A DNA stretch of 58,919 nt from Candidatus Marinamargulisbacteria bacterium SCGC AAA071-K20 (GTDB taxonomy: Bacteria > Margulisbacteria > Marinamargulisbacteria > GCA-2716485 > AAA071-K20), in NCBI GenBank assembly GCA_003265975.1, contig QFBU01000006.1:1-58919 (forward strand), given 5' to 3'. The notes under the pieces were generated by a model that saw only the letters and a program-made list of their open reading frames with translations, searched no databases and was not told where the DNA came from. Shown here piece by piece: positions 16,500-25,118 of the stretch (position 1 is its first letter; the number at the start of each line of letters is the position of its first letter). The position numbers and the translations under genes were made by a program.

Positions 16500-17441
16500 T
16501 CAGCTAGCTTCTTTTTTAATTAAGTCCAAAGTAGAGACAATATCTTCGTAACAGCCAACATGCGTAATTTTAGATCTATATTCCTTAGCCCCTCTAAATC
16601 CCTTTACATAAGAAAGTAAGTGTTTTCGTATCTCTCTAGTACCAATTTGTTCACCTTTACTCTCTATAAGCCACTCAGCGTGCTTTAAAATCACAGGTAA
16701 GCGGTCGATAAAGGATAGTGGTTTATCGTCCAAAGAAAACACCCATGGGTTTCCAAAACTAGCTTGTCCAATTAAGAATCCGTCGAGATTGTTAAGCTTG
16801 TCTAGTCCGTCCTGCAACGACACAATTCCACCATTACCCAAAAGAGGGATAGAGATATGTTTTTTAAGTTCGTATAAGTGTTCCCATTGTGCTGGAACAT
16901 TATAAGGCTCTTTATAAGTTCTAGCGTGAATGCAAAGCATATTAGCCCCGGCGTTTTCAGCCCCTTTTCCAAACGCTATCAAGTCAGAGGCATCGGACCA
17001 TCCCAATCGAGTTTTAACAGAAACAGGAAGCTTCGTATTATTAGCAACCGTTTCGATGAGCTTATAGGCTAAGTCTGGAGACTTTCTAAGTGCAATTCCA
17101 TGTTCTGACTTCACTACTTTTTTAGAGGGACATCCCATATTAATGTCTATTCCTGTAAAGCCCATGTCTTCGCATACTTTAGTGGCAGAAATAAAGGTCT
17201 CGATATCTTTACCAAAAATTTGGGCAAAAACGGGTTGCTCGTTCTCGTGAAAAGACAGTTTTCGCTTAAGTTTTTCAGAACTATAGTGTAATCCATCTGC
17301 TGAGGTGAACTCGGTAACGGTGATTATATCTGGATTCACAAACTTACAGGTACGACGAAAAGCGCTGTCTGAATAGCCGTCCATTGGGGCGAGCCCGATA
17401 ATAGGTTTTTTAATATTTTTCCAATAATCTTTAGTGGTCAT
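16500..17441 (-). CDS. dus: tRNA-dihydrouridine synthase
   Basis: FMN enzyme that reduces uridines in the tRNA D-loop. Motifs: IIGLAPMDGYSDSAFRR near the start, the catalytic cysteine in INMGCPSKKVVKSEHG, SVKTRLGW, and the FMN phosphate site IPLLGNGGI. Length is 313 residues from the ATG at 17441. I prefer this ATG to a GTG 24 bases earlier because TAGAAT lies eight bases before it and no ribosome site fits the GTG. The CPSKKV motif is closest to the DusB group, but the subtype is not certain. Convergent with the LRR gene. Confidence 0.93.
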   Translation of the reverse strand: MTTKDYWKNIKKPIIGLAPMDGYSDSAFRRTCKFVNPDIITVTEFTSADGLHYSSEKLKRKLSFHENEQPVFAQIFGKDIETFISATKVCEDMGFTGIDINMGCPSKKVVKSEHGIALRKSPDLAYKLIETVANNTKLPVSVKTRLGWSDASDLIAFGKGAENAGANMLCIHARTYKEPYNVPAQWEHLYELKKHISIPLLGNGGIVSLQDGLDKLNNLDGFLIGQASFGNPWVFSLDDKPLSFIDRLPVILKHAEWLIESKGEQIGTREIRKHLLSYVKGFRGAKEYRSKITHVGCYEDIVSTLDLIKKEAS

Positions 17442-17449
17442 AGTCAAGT

Positions 17450-17455
17450 ATTCTA
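17450..17455 (-). promoter_or_regulatory. -10 box of leaderless promoter for dus
   Basis: Minus-strand TAGAAT ends eight bases before the ATG at 17441, with no Shine-Dalgarno sequence between. It supports the shorter protein start. Confidence 0.4.
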
Positions 17456-17522
17456 AAGTGAGCACCCTTACTGTGCAAGTAATTAGGACTCAGGTCCCTA
17501 ATTTCGAAACTACGTCATAGAA

Positions 17523-17531
17523 TGCTATAAT
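17523..17531 (+). promoter_or_regulatory. Extended -10 promoter for CDGSH-YceI genes
   Basis: TGCTATAAT is a perfect extended -10 element, 32 bases before the ATG at 17564. The -35 region (TTCGAA at 17503-17508) is poor, as is usual when the TG extension is present. Confidence 0.6.
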
Positions 17532-17563
17532 CCATTAAATAAAGTTAAACAAAGGAATCCAAT

Positions 17564-17806
17564 ATGGAAACACCAAAAATAGCAGATACTAAATGTAAGT
17601 CAATCAACCTAGAGCCCGACGTCTATTTCTTTTGTGCATGTGGCAGAAGCGCTGACGGCGTATATTGTGACGGTTCTCACGAAGGAACGGGCTTAAGACC
17701 TAAAAAATGTCGTATTGATGAGCCTAAAAATATTTCATATTGCATGTGTAAACAAAGTAAGAGTTTCCCATATTGCGACGGCGAACATAATCAACTAAAC
17801 AAGTAG
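17564..17806 (+). CDS. CDGSH iron-sulfur domain protein (two CDGSH motifs)
   Basis: An 80-residue protein with two CDGSH-type zinc-finger-like motifs: CACGRSADGVYCDGSHEG and CMCKQSKSFPYCDGEHN. Each provides the Cys3His ligands for a labile 2Fe-2S cluster; the second has Glu in place of Ser in the CDGSH core, a common variation. The protein is soluble and cytoplasmic; family members are thought to take part in electron transfer or iron-sulfur handling. An AAAGGAATCC ribosome site precedes the ATG. A YceI-like gene follows nine bases later, so the two are probably co-transcribed from the extended -10 promoter. Confidence 0.92.
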   Translation: METPKIADTKCKSINLEPDVYFFCACGRSADGVYCDGSHEGTGLRPKKCRIDEPKNISYCMCKQSKSFPYCDGEHNQLNK

Positions 17807-17815
17807 GGGCTACTA

Positions 17816-18370
17816 ATGAAACGTTTAATCTCAATTTTTCTATTTCTACTTATTCCAACAATGCTACTTGCTCAAAACTACAAAATTGACGGTGATAACT
17901 CCTACATTGGCATTAAATACAAAAGTAATACTTTAAATCACTTAGTAGTAAGGCTCGCAAATATTAAAGGAAAAGCCTCAATTACCAGAGGCAAAATTAG
18001 TAAGCTAGGTTTTAAAGCATCTCTAAAAAACTTAAGTACCGGAAACGAAGACAGAGATGAGTATTTAAAAGAAAGCGTTTTTAAAACCAAAAAATATAAG
18101 AGTATTCATTTTGAGAGTATGAGAATTGAAGGCTCGCCAAACGGCCCCGTTGCAAAAGGATTATTTACCATTAATGGCAAGTCTAAAGGACTCATTATCC
18201 CCTTGACCGTTACAGGTCCAGTTACTCAAGAAAACGGTAAATACAGAATAGGCATTAGCTCAACTGTAGAAATCAGCCGAGAATCATACCAGATTGTTAT
18301 TGTGAATGAAGACGAAAAAATTTCAGATACGCTTGTTCTAGATATTCAGTTACAGATTATATCTAAATAA
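17816..18370 (+). CDS. YceI-family periplasmic lipid-binding-like protein
   Basis: A 184-residue exported protein. Signal peptide MKRLISIFLFLLIPTMLLAQ is followed by the YceI lipocalin-like barrel: YKIDGDNSYIGIKYKSNT at the start, a strand pair around KGKASITRGKISKLGF, DRDEYLKESVFKTKKYKSI, and the FTINGKSKGLIIPLTV segment typical of the family. Members bind long isoprenoid or amide lipids in a central cavity and have been linked to stress or quinone handling; the ligand here is unknown. It lies nine bases downstream of the CDGSH protein. Confidence 0.92.
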   Translation: MKRLISIFLFLLIPTMLLAQNYKIDGDNSYIGIKYKSNTLNHLVVRLANIKGKASITRGKISKLGFKASLKNLSTGNEDRDEYLKESVFKTKKYKSIHFESMRIEGSPNGPVAKGLFTINGKSKGLIIPLTVTGPVTQENGKYRIGISSTVEISRESYQIVIVNEDEKISDTLVLDIQLQIISK

Positions 18371-18395
18371 AGTTACACTAGCGAATAGATAATAC

Positions 18396-19091
18396 TTACG
18401 CTTTTCTCATCTGAGTAAACTTAGCAAAATTATTTGTAAAATAAGGGTTTGTTTTTTTCTGCTTACCAATGGTATCAGTACCAGTCGGCCCATAATCGTG
18501 CCCAGGATAAATAATAATGTCATCATCAAGTGTTTTAATTAATTGAATAGCGTCATACAACAGGCTAACGCTAGCTCCTTCAAGTCTACAGTGCCCACAA
18601 CCATTCACAAAAACAGTATCACCAGAAATAAGTGTTTTCTTGTACAAAAAACATTGTCCACCCGGAGAATGACCAGGGGTAGGAATAACAGTTAATTCAA
18701 GATTTCCTAAGGGGACTGTATTGTAAGTGTTTTTTTTATTATCAGTTTTCGAGGGTTCTACAGTATCGTCAGTTTCTGGGATATCATCGGTATAATGTAC
18801 TTTGGCATAAGAGGGTGGGTGATATAGACATTTACTCGACAAATAAACAGGAACATTTTTAAACTTTAAAATATCTTCAACTCCGTTTATGTGGTCACCA
18901 TGCCCGTGAGTTAAAAATATAGCCTCTAATTCAAAGTTTTGGGCTTTAATATGAGTAAGAAAATAATCGACATCCCATGCTGGATCTACAACTGCACATT
19001 TTCTAGTTTTTAAATCAGCAAGAATGTAAACAAAGTTGTCCATCGGCCCAATTTGAGCCTGATGAAGGTATAGGCCGTTGTCTGATATCAT
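18396..19091 (-). CDS. Metallo-beta-lactamase-fold hydrolase (glyoxalase II-like)
   Basis: A 231-residue hydrolase with the di-metal motif THGHGDHINGVEDI (HxHxDH), a further His in TPGHSPGGQC, Asp in ISGDTVF and a final His in YPGHDYGP, the full ligand set of the glyoxalase II family. A roughly 25-residue polar insertion (around residues 95-120, DDTVEPSKTDNKKNT) separates strands and is unusual. It is the last gene of the metX-metW-hydrolase unit; its start directly abuts the metW stop. Typical substrates are thioesters such as hydroxyacylglutathione or persulfides; the substrate here is not known. Confidence 0.88.
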   Translation of the reverse strand: MISDNGLYLHQAQIGPMDNFVYILADLKTRKCAVVDPAWDVDYFLTHIKAQNFELEAIFLTHGHGDHINGVEDILKFKNVPVYLSSKCLYHPPSYAKVHYTDDIPETDDTVEPSKTDNKKNTYNTVPLGNLELTVIPTPGHSPGGQCFLYKKTLISGDTVFVNGCGHCRLEGASVSLLYDAIQLIKTLDDDIIIYPGHDYGPTGTDTIGKQKKTNPYFTNNFAKFTQMRKA

Positions 19092-19685
19092 TTACTTTTT
19101 CTCAATTAAAAACATGCCTCTATGACAGAAAAAATTAGGAGCGAGTGGGGCTAGACAAAAGTTTAAAATCCCGCGTTCATAAATTGAAAGTTCTTCAACG
19201 ATATTAATTTTATTCTTTTTACACATCTCTCTAAAGGACTGGATACTTATAACTCTAATATTGGGTGTATCGTACCACTCGTACGGAAGTGCTTTTGATT
19301 TTGGAATATCGCCAAATAATAATGAGAAACGAATAGTCCAATGAGCAAAGTTAGGAAAGGTAACAATCGCTTGTTTACTAATCCTAAGCATATTTTTAAT
19401 AAGATCTAATGGTTTGTTAACTTGTTGGAGCGTCTGACTCAAAATTACGACGTCAAAAAACTGATCAGAAAACCCATCAAGTCCACTTTCCATATCGCTT
19501 TGAAACGCAGAAATTCCTTTTTTAGTGCAATCTATAATACAGTCATGATTTAAGTCTATTCCGTACCCCGAGCAGTTTTTTTCTTTAATTAAAGTTGATA
19601 ATAGTGATCCGTCTCCACATCCTAAGTCTAATACTTTTGCATTTTTAGGAACTTTATCAAGAATCTGTTTAGTTATTTTATTCAT
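19092..19685 (-). CDS. metW: Methionine biosynthesis protein MetW
   Basis: A 197-residue SAM-methyltransferase-fold protein. Motif I is VLDLGCGDGSLL; the MetW signature QTLQQVNKPLDLIKNMLRI and FPNFAHWTIRFSLLFGD follows. MetW is a partner of MetX, needed for homoserine acetylation in several bacteria. It abuts the metX stop with no spacing, which is the usual metXW arrangement, and is itself followed without spacing by the hydrolase gene. Confidence 0.93.
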   Translation of the reverse strand: MNKITKQILDKVPKNAKVLDLGCGDGSLLSTLIKEKNCSGYGIDLNHDCIIDCTKKGISAFQSDMESGLDGFSDQFFDVVILSQTLQQVNKPLDLIKNMLRISKQAIVTFPNFAHWTIRFSLLFGDIPKSKALPYEWYDTPNIRVISIQSFREMCKKNKINIVEELSIYERGILNFCLAPLAPNFFCHRGMFLIEKK

Positions 19686-20774
19686 TTAATTTCCTAAAAA
19701 TGGTTTTACCACTTTTCCAATCTTCTTACATTCCAGCAAAAATCCATCATGGCCAAATGGAGAGTCAATTTCAGCGTAGGTAACATCTTTACTAAGGGTC
19801 ATTAATGATTTAACAATCTCTTTGCTTTGTTTTGAAGGGTAAAGCCAGTCAGAGGATATAGAAAGGATTAAAAATTTACTTTCAGACTTTTTAAAGGCCT
19901 TGTTTAAGCTTTTATATTTCTTTTCTAAATCAAAATAGCTCATCGCACGAGACAAGTATAAATAAGCATTAGCATCAAAAAAAGTCATAAACTTATCTCC
20001 TTGATACTTCAAGTAGCTTTCAATTTGAAAATCGGATGAAAAATCATAACCAAAGTCAGTCTTTTCCTGAAGGTTACGTCCAAACTTATCAAGCATTCCC
20101 TGTTCTGAAAGGTAAGTAATGTGCCCAATCATTCGTGCAATAGCTAAGCCTTTTTGAGGTGCTTCTTTGGCATAATAATCTCCTTTATGCCATTCAGGGT
20201 CCGAGGTAATAGCATTACGTCCAACGGCACCAAACGCCAAGCTTTGTGGTGACAGTTTTGCAGTAGTAGCAATAGCTATACATCGTTTAACTTTTGAAGG
20301 AAACCTAATACTCCATTCTAAGGCCTGCATCCCCCCCATTGAGCCACCAACAACGGCAAAAAGAGTCTCTATATTCAAGTGGTTTAAAAGCGCTTCCTGA
20401 GCACTGACCATATCGCCAATAGTAATTACAGGAAGTTTAAGTCCGTAGGGTTTTTTAGTGCTTTTATTAATACTCATGGGCCCTGTGGATCCTCTGCAAC
20501 TACCAATAGTATTAGAACAAATTACAAAATACTTTTTAGTATCTATAGCTTTTCCGTTTCCAACAAGATCATCCCACCAACCTTTAGTTTTATTTTCAGG
20601 ATGTTGCGCAACGTGTGCGTCAGCAGAGAGTGCGTGACAAATTAAGATAGCATTAGACTTAGTTTTGTTGAGAGTTCCATAGGTTTCGTAAGAAATATCG
20701 ACATGATTTAGTTTAGACCCACTTTCTAGTTCTAGAGGGTCACTTAGATTGTAAATAAGTGATGCCTGACTCAT
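19686..20774 (-). CDS. metX: Homoserine O-acetyltransferase MetX
   Basis: Alpha/beta-hydrolase acyltransferase, 362 residues. The nucleophile elbow is VVGGSMGGMQALEW, with catalytic Asp in SSDWLYP and His in PFGHDGFLLE, the MetX triad. It transfers an acyl group from acyl-CoA to homoserine in the cytoplasm, giving the O-acyl-homoserine that a MetY-type enzyme turns into homocysteine. The matching MetY-type gene is in the same window at 34217-35455. Whether it uses acetyl- or succinyl-CoA cannot be settled by eye. The zinc-ribbon gene ends four bases upstream, so metX may be second in the transcript. Confidence 0.94.
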   Translation of the reverse strand: MSQASLIYNLSDPLELESGSKLNHVDISYETYGTLNKTKSNAILICHALSADAHVAQHPENKTKGWWDDLVGNGKAIDTKKYFVICSNTIGSCRGSTGPMSINKSTKKPYGLKLPVITIGDMVSAQEALLNHLNIETLFAVVGGSMGGMQALEWSIRFPSKVKRCIAIATTAKLSPQSLAFGAVGRNAITSDPEWHKGDYYAKEAPQKGLAIARMIGHITYLSEQGMLDKFGRNLQEKTDFGYDFSSDFQIESYLKYQGDKFMTFFDANAYLYLSRAMSYFDLEKKYKSLNKAFKKSESKFLILSISSDWLYPSKQSKEIVKSLMTLSKDVTYAEIDSPFGHDGFLLECKKIGKVVKPFLGN

Positions 20775-20777
20775 AAG

Positions 20778-21149
20778 TTAAAAAAGTGATTGTTCAAGTT
20801 GAGGAGCATTAGGGGTCGAAAATTCTTTAGTTTGAGATCCTTGATAAAAAGAAACACCAATATAGAGAATGGCTCCAATAAACAAAGCGATAGTTAATTT
20901 GGCACGAGTTGGAAGTGTATTAAAGTTTTTAAAGACAAGTTTTATGTTAGAGGGAAAGTCTTTAGAGTTATCCCAGTTAAACATATCAAGAATAGGATTT
21001 TTAAAAGAGATATCAAATTTAGATGAGCAGCTAGGGCAAGTTATCCGAAGAATTTTCCCAGGTTTTAAAGGCACACGTAATTGCCGCTTACACCTAGGGC
21101 AAGCAAGCGATTTGTGACTCAATTTCAATTTTTTAAGGATACTACCCAT
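20778..21149 (-). CDS. Zinc-ribbon, single-span membrane protein (123 aa)
   Basis: The N-terminal half holds a zinc ribbon: CPRC and CPSC separated by 18-19 residues (about 17-41), as in MJ0042-type ribbons. Residues 85-103 (LTIALFIGAILYIGVSFY) form one membrane span, and a short polar tail follows. The protein is probably anchored in the inner membrane with the ribbon in the cytoplasm. It has no known enzymatic domain. It directly precedes metX on the same strand (gap of three bases), so co-expression is likely, though a role in methionine synthesis is not implied by the domain. Confidence 0.75.
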   Translation of the reverse strand: MGSILKKLKLSHKSLACPRCKRQLRVPLKPGKILRITCPSCSSKFDISFKNPILDMFNWDNSKDFPSNIKLVFKNFNTLPTRAKLTIALFIGAILYIGVSFYQGSQTKEFSTPNAPQLEQSLF

Positions 21150-21233
21150 ATAAAAACAACTCTACCACAAAAAGCCTCATCAATGAACTCAAATAAGCAA
21201 ACAAAAACCAACCAAAAAAAGACAGCTAGGGAC

Positions 21234-21367
21234 AAAAACATCCTAATACCGTTGATAAATAAGTCCTATTGGGTAAATTCAAAAATCAATAATACATAGG
21301 CCGAGCGTATATTGGTTTTTGAATTTACCCAATAGGGTTTATCTAGCAATGGTATTAGGATGTTTTT
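21234..21367. repeat. Long inverted repeat (58-base arms) directly after tRNA-Gly; likely hairpin terminator or mobile remnant
   Basis: Arms 21234-21291 and 21310-21367 match at 52 of 58 positions around an 18-base centre. Four of the six differences would be G-U pairs in RNA. The right arm ends at the base next to the encoded CCA end of tRNA-Gly, and each arm ends in a T5-T6 run in its direction of transcription, so it can act as a bidirectional terminator. It contains no gene. Confidence 0.8.
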
Positions 21368-21443
21368 TGGAGCGGGAGACCGGGATCGAACCGGCGACAT
21401 TCAGCTTGGAAGGCTGACGCTCTACCAACTGAGCTACTCCCGC
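21368..21443 (-). tRNA. tRNA-Gly (anticodon UCC)
   Basis: Reading the minus strand gives a complete 76-base cloverleaf: acceptor GCGGGAG pairs with CTCCCGC, D-arm GCTC...GAGC, anticodon stem TCAGC/GCTGA around the loop CTTCCAA (anticodon TCC, reading GGA), and T-arm GCCGG-TTCGATC-CCGGT (one G-U pair). The 3' CCA is encoded. A TATACC box lies at 21447-21452 just ahead of the 5' end. The inverted repeat begins immediately after the CCA. Confidence 0.97.
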
Positions 21444-21446
21444 ATT

Positions 21447-21452
21447 GGTATA
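21447..21452 (-). promoter_or_regulatory. -10 box for tRNA-Gly
   Basis: Minus-strand TATACC ends three bases before the mature 5' end; TTGTTC lies 15 bases further upstream. The distance implies little or no 5' leader to be removed by RNase P. Confidence 0.35.
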
Positions 21453-21486
21453 AAATCTAGATCAAGAACAAGAAGTATAGCAAACC

Positions 21487-23265
21487 TTAGTTTCCTTGTG
21501 CAATTCTTTTTAATAGCGCAAGTTGATCTTCATCTAAATTTAGAGGGGTAGTACTCAACTCAAACAAAAACTTAATACGATCTTTTTTAATAGTAAGTTT
21601 ATCTAACTGATATAAAGCAATGTCAAATTCTTTTAACTCTAATAAATAATTTATAAGCTCATTTTGTTTGACGGTATTCAGTTCAACTTTGTCTAATATT
21701 ACTTCTGCATTATAGCGTTCTGTATCAGCGGCCTCAACGTCTTCAATTCTTTCATACAAACGTGCAGTTGCTAAATGAATAAGCGCTTGTTTATAGGGTT
21801 TGAACTTAGGTAAGAGTGTGTCGTTTAGTTCAATAATTTCTTTAATGTTTTGAGTGTTAGTAACCAACTTCGACGACAAAATAATATGAAATTGAACATT
21901 AGGAATATAAGTAGTGGTAGGAATGTTAAATGTGAAGTTCATCGCCTCTAAGTGTTGATCTTTGGCTATGTATTGATCAGAAATAGCCACAACTGATTCT
22001 TCAGTAATTATATCTCTGAGAGTTGAAATTGAATTTTCTATTGGATGATTAAGAATAAAGTTTAATGCAAAATCTTGTAACGCAATGTCTTTTAATGCGT
22101 CTGGTTCTAATTTTTTTAGAATAAGAAGCGAGTAATGATATTCCTTCATAGCTCCAACATAAGTAGCTAGTTTTTTAACAGCAGCTTTTTTCTTTTCATA
22201 GTCTGTAATTAATTCTAGTGTGGTAAACGCTTCTTCGATGTCATTATTAGCAGCGTGATAGAGACTTAAACGATAAAAAATATCTGACCTTAAGGTTTCA
22301 TCTTCAATACTACTTGCTAGTTGAATGGCGGGTTTTAATTGTCCGTTTTCTACAAGTGCATTGGCAAGAAACGATCTAGCTAGTGCTTGGTAATAGGTGT
22401 CTTTAATACTGTCAGACATTTGAAATGCGCTTTTAAACTTTTGGTCTTCTACATAAGCTTTAACAAGGATACTAAGTGTTTCATCTCTAAGTAGTTGGCG
22501 TTGGATCTCATTTGTATATTGAATAGATAAATTAAAGTTTTTATCCTCTGCAAACAATTTCCCTAAATTACTTAAAGTCGACTCACGTAACTGCCCATCT
22601 GGGATGGTGTTTAGATAGCGTTGAGCTTCATCAATATTATTAACACTAGCGTAATATAAAACAAACAACGCATCTACTTGGTCTTTTTCAGAGTGATTTT
22701 GAACTTCTTCAGCGTAAGTTAAGGCTTTGATAATGTCGTCATTTTTAATGAAATATTCAATAAGGTACTTATGAATTCTCGCTTTTATAAATCTGCTTTT
22801 AAGCTCAGAAAGAAACGCATCAACACGAGAAACATCGTTATCTTTTATTGAGGCAAGGACAATATGTTCAATAATAAGGTCTTTCTTATCTCGATTTTGA
22901 ACCGACCCAATAATTTCTTCTAGTCGTTGCTGTTTATTTTCTTTAGGTAGGTTTTTAACCATTAAATTAATAGTATTAATGTAAAGAGAGAGGTTGTTTG
23001 CCTGTTCAATTTCTTGAAGAAGAGACACGGCTCTGGGGTAATTTCCTTGTTTTAAGTATTCAATTAGTAATTTACTATCAATTTGGTCTTTTTCTTTTTT
23101 TGGAAGTCCTTTAGACAGATAATAAATAGCTTCTAGTGGTGTATTCACTACAATGTCCTGATCTACAGGCGTACTAGTGCTTTGTTGCGTTTTAGGTTTT
23201 GACCCCATTGCAAACATAATGCTGGGGACAAGTAATAATACAATTAATAAACTACTTTTTCTCAT
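21487..23265 (-). CDS. Exported TPR-like helical repeat protein (592 aa)
   Basis: Signal peptide (MRKSSLLIVLLLVPSIMFA) followed by a polar linker and then helix-turn-helix repeats of about 33-36 residues from residue 45 to the end. Characteristic repeat pieces are AEEVQNHSEKDQVDALFVLYYA, AFQMSDSIKDTYYQALARSFLA and AIQLASSIEDETLRSDIFYRLS, the TPR/SEL1-like pattern of a periplasmic scaffold. No catalytic motif is seen. The start lies three bases after the uppP stop on the same strand, so it is likely co-transcribed with uppP; a link to envelope assembly is plausible but not proven. Confidence 0.8.
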   Translation of the reverse strand: MRKSSLLIVLLLVPSIMFAMGSKPKTQQSTSTPVDQDIVVNTPLEAIYYLSKGLPKKEKDQIDSKLLIEYLKQGNYPRAVSLLQEIEQANNLSLYINTINLMVKNLPKENKQQRLEEIIGSVQNRDKKDLIIEHIVLASIKDNDVSRVDAFLSELKSRFIKARIHKYLIEYFIKNDDIIKALTYAEEVQNHSEKDQVDALFVLYYASVNNIDEAQRYLNTIPDGQLRESTLSNLGKLFAEDKNFNLSIQYTNEIQRQLLRDETLSILVKAYVEDQKFKSAFQMSDSIKDTYYQALARSFLANALVENGQLKPAIQLASSIEDETLRSDIFYRLSLYHAANNDIEEAFTTLELITDYEKKKAAVKKLATYVGAMKEYHYSLLILKKLEPDALKDIALQDFALNFILNHPIENSISTLRDIITEESVVAISDQYIAKDQHLEAMNFTFNIPTTTYIPNVQFHIILSSKLVTNTQNIKEIIELNDTLLPKFKPYKQALIHLATARLYERIEDVEAADTERYNAEVILDKVELNTVKQNELINYLLELKEFDIALYQLDKLTIKKDRIKFLFELSTTPLNLDEDQLALLKRIAQGN

Positions 23266-23268
23266 AAC

Positions 23269-24054
23269 TTAAACACCTGACCAAAATAAGATTGCTGAAA
23301 ATACAATACGGTAGACTGCGAACGGAAATAACTTAAGGCGACTTAATATTTTAAGGAACGTTCGGATAGCAATAATAGCAACTATAAACGAAACGATAAA
23401 CCCAATAGCGATAAGCTGAGCGTCGTTCATCGTTAGGCTGTCCATGCTTTTTAATAAGTCATATCCGACAGCACAAATCATTACGGGTACTGCAATAATA
23501 AACGAAAACTTTGCACTCGTGTCATAGTCACATTTAGCAAAAAGGCCACCAACAATGGTAGACCCAGACCGACTCATTCCAGGCCATAGAGCAGCGCATT
23601 GACTTACTCCAATAATAAGCGCTTGTTTTGCTGTAATATCTTTTACATCGGTAGTGGTAGGGATGATTTTAAAAAACTTTTCAACAATAATCATTATAAT
23701 TCCACCCACAAATAAGGCCCATATAACAGTGGGTGTACTAAATAAATGTTCTTTAATGAACGAATGAAGGAAAAAGCCAGAAACAAGAGCTGGAAATATG
23801 GCAATAGCAATCATTTTCATGTCTTTACTTAACCAATTTTTAGGCTGAACAATCTCTTTGAAAAAGTCTTTATATATAAACACAACAGACAAAATAGCGC
23901 CCAACTGAATGGCAATACTAAAGGTTTCTGTATTAGCAGATGTGAAAGTTAAAAAATCACCGGTGATGATTAAATGACCCGTAGAGGAGATAGGGATGTA
24001 TTCAGTAATTCCCTCAACGATCCCAAGGATAATAGCTTTAATAATATCGGACAT
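23269..24054 (-). CDS. uppP: Undecaprenyl-diphosphatase UppP (BacA)
   Basis: Integral inner-membrane phosphatase that recycles undecaprenyl pyrophosphate to the carrier phosphate for peptidoglycan synthesis. It shows both signature loops: EGITEYIPISSTGHL near the N-terminus and WPGMSRSGSTI in the middle, plus about eight membrane spans. I chose the ATG at 24054, which follows AGGAAT at a good distance; an in-frame start 36 bases earlier would add a hydrophobic extension not typical of the family. The protein is then 261 residues. Its gene is followed by the TPR-like gene, three bases on. Confidence 0.95.
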   Translation of the reverse strand: MSDIIKAIILGIVEGITEYIPISSTGHLIITGDFLTFTSANTETFSIAIQLGAILSVVFIYKDFFKEIVQPKNWLSKDMKMIAIAIFPALVSGFFLHSFIKEHLFSTPTVIWALFVGGIIMIIVEKFFKIIPTTTDVKDITAKQALIIGVSQCAALWPGMSRSGSTIVGGLFAKCDYDTSAKFSFIIAVPVMICAVGYDLLKSMDSLTMNDAQLIAIGFIVSFIVAIIAIRTFLKILSRLKLFPFAVYRIVFSAILFWSGV

Positions 24055-24102
24055 ATTCCTGAGTATAGGCAGAAAGGTGATGAATAACAAGAAATAATGC
24101 TT

Positions 24103-24108
24103 TATACT
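24103..24108 (+). promoter_or_regulatory. -10 box of leaderless promoter for the nitrilase gene
   Basis: TATACT ends six bases before the ATG at 24115, with no ribosome site. It favours 24115 over the ATG at 24097, which would precede the box. Confidence 0.45.
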
Positions 24109-24114
24109 GATGAG

Positions 24115-24921
24115 ATGAACAAATTACAAGTAGGGCTGGCTCAGATAAATTCAACTGAAGATGTCGATAATAACTTAGAAACATGCCAACGATTCGTTAC
24201 CGAGGCAAAAACAAAAAATGTAGAGTTTTTACTTTTCCCAGAGGTATTCAATTTCAGGAAAACAGGCAAATGGTCTGCACTAAAACCGGAGTCGTTAGAC
24301 GGGCGTTCTATTTCAACACTAAAAGCCTGGGCAAAAGAAGCAAAACTACATATTTTGGCAGGGAGTATTTGTGAGTCCATTCCAAATTCAAAAAAAGTAT
24401 ACAATACGTCTGTTCTAATCAATCCAGCAGGTGAAATTAATGCTGTTTATAGAAAAATACATTTGTTCGATATTAATCACGATGAGGCTAAAATCCAAGA
24501 ATCAAAATGGTATGAAGCCGGAAAAGATCCTGTAGTGGCCTCAATTGGAGATAAACAACTAGGGATGTCTATTTGTTATGACCTTAGATTTCCAGAATTA
24601 TATCGCAATTACGCAAAAAAAGGGGTTGAAATGATCTCAATCCCTTCCTCTTTCACAAAACCTACAGGTGAGGCCCATTGGGAAGTTTTATGCAGGGCGA
24701 GGGCTATAGAGAATCAAGCTTACGTTCTAGCACCTAATCAAGTAGGAAAAGGGGCCGCAGGGGTAGAAACTTACGGCAATAGCCTTATAATTGACCCTTG
24801 GGGCTGTATTTTGGCTCAAGGAGGGGGAAATACACAAGAGTTATTAGTTTCTACCTTAGACTTTGAAAAATTAGAAGCCATAAGGAATAAATTACCCTCT
24901 CTCAGGCATAGGCAATTGTAA
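24115..24921 (+). CDS. Nitrilase-superfamily carbon-nitrogen hydrolase (Nit1/Nit2-like)
   Basis: A 268-residue amidase. The catalytic triad is visible: Glu in LLFPEVFNF, Lys in YRKIHLFDI, and Cys in MSICYDLRFPELYR. The cysteine motif and the RARAIENQAYVLAPNQ segment match the Nit1/Nit2 branch, whose members hydrolyse deaminated glutathione or omega-amidates such as alpha-ketoglutaramate; which one cannot be told here. Start chosen at 24115 because a TATACT box lies six bases before it. The start codons of this gene and uppP are divergent, 60 bases apart. Confidence 0.9.
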   Translation: MNKLQVGLAQINSTEDVDNNLETCQRFVTEAKTKNVEFLLFPEVFNFRKTGKWSALKPESLDGRSISTLKAWAKEAKLHILAGSICESIPNSKKVYNTSVLINPAGEINAVYRKIHLFDINHDEAKIQESKWYEAGKDPVVASIGDKQLGMSICYDLRFPELYRNYAKKGVEMISIPSSFTKPTGEAHWEVLCRARAIENQAYVLAPNQVGKGAAGVETYGNSLIIDPWGCILAQGGGNTQELLVSTLDFEKLEAIRNKLPSLRHRQL

Positions 24922-24980
24922 AAAATGTTTGGTTTTGCTCAAAAAAGTGTATATATATAGTATAAATAACGTGTTTTTTA

Positions 24981-25010
24981 TTGTCTATCTAGACTCATTT
25001 ATGTTAAAAT
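24981..25010 (+). promoter_or_regulatory. Predicted promoter of the USP-domain gene
   Basis: TTGTCT (24981-24986), 18-base spacer, TAAAAT (25005-25010) with TG one base before it. The next gene's ATG is at 25119, giving a leader of about 100 bases that shows no obvious structure. Confidence 0.45.
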
Positions 25011-25118
25011 TAAGTCAATAGTTACGCCTCCTAACTAGTACATTAGTCAAAGTAATATGCAATTTTTTGTAATAATTACCGATAACTAAGTAAGAGTTAA
25101 AAAAAAGGAGTGAAGAAA

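Noticed and set aside
21360..21551. Plus-strand frame across the tRNA-Gly, starting MFFGAGDRDRTGDIQLG
   Set aside because: It is the well-known false protein made by translating the antisense of a tRNA; the tRNA itself explains the conservation.
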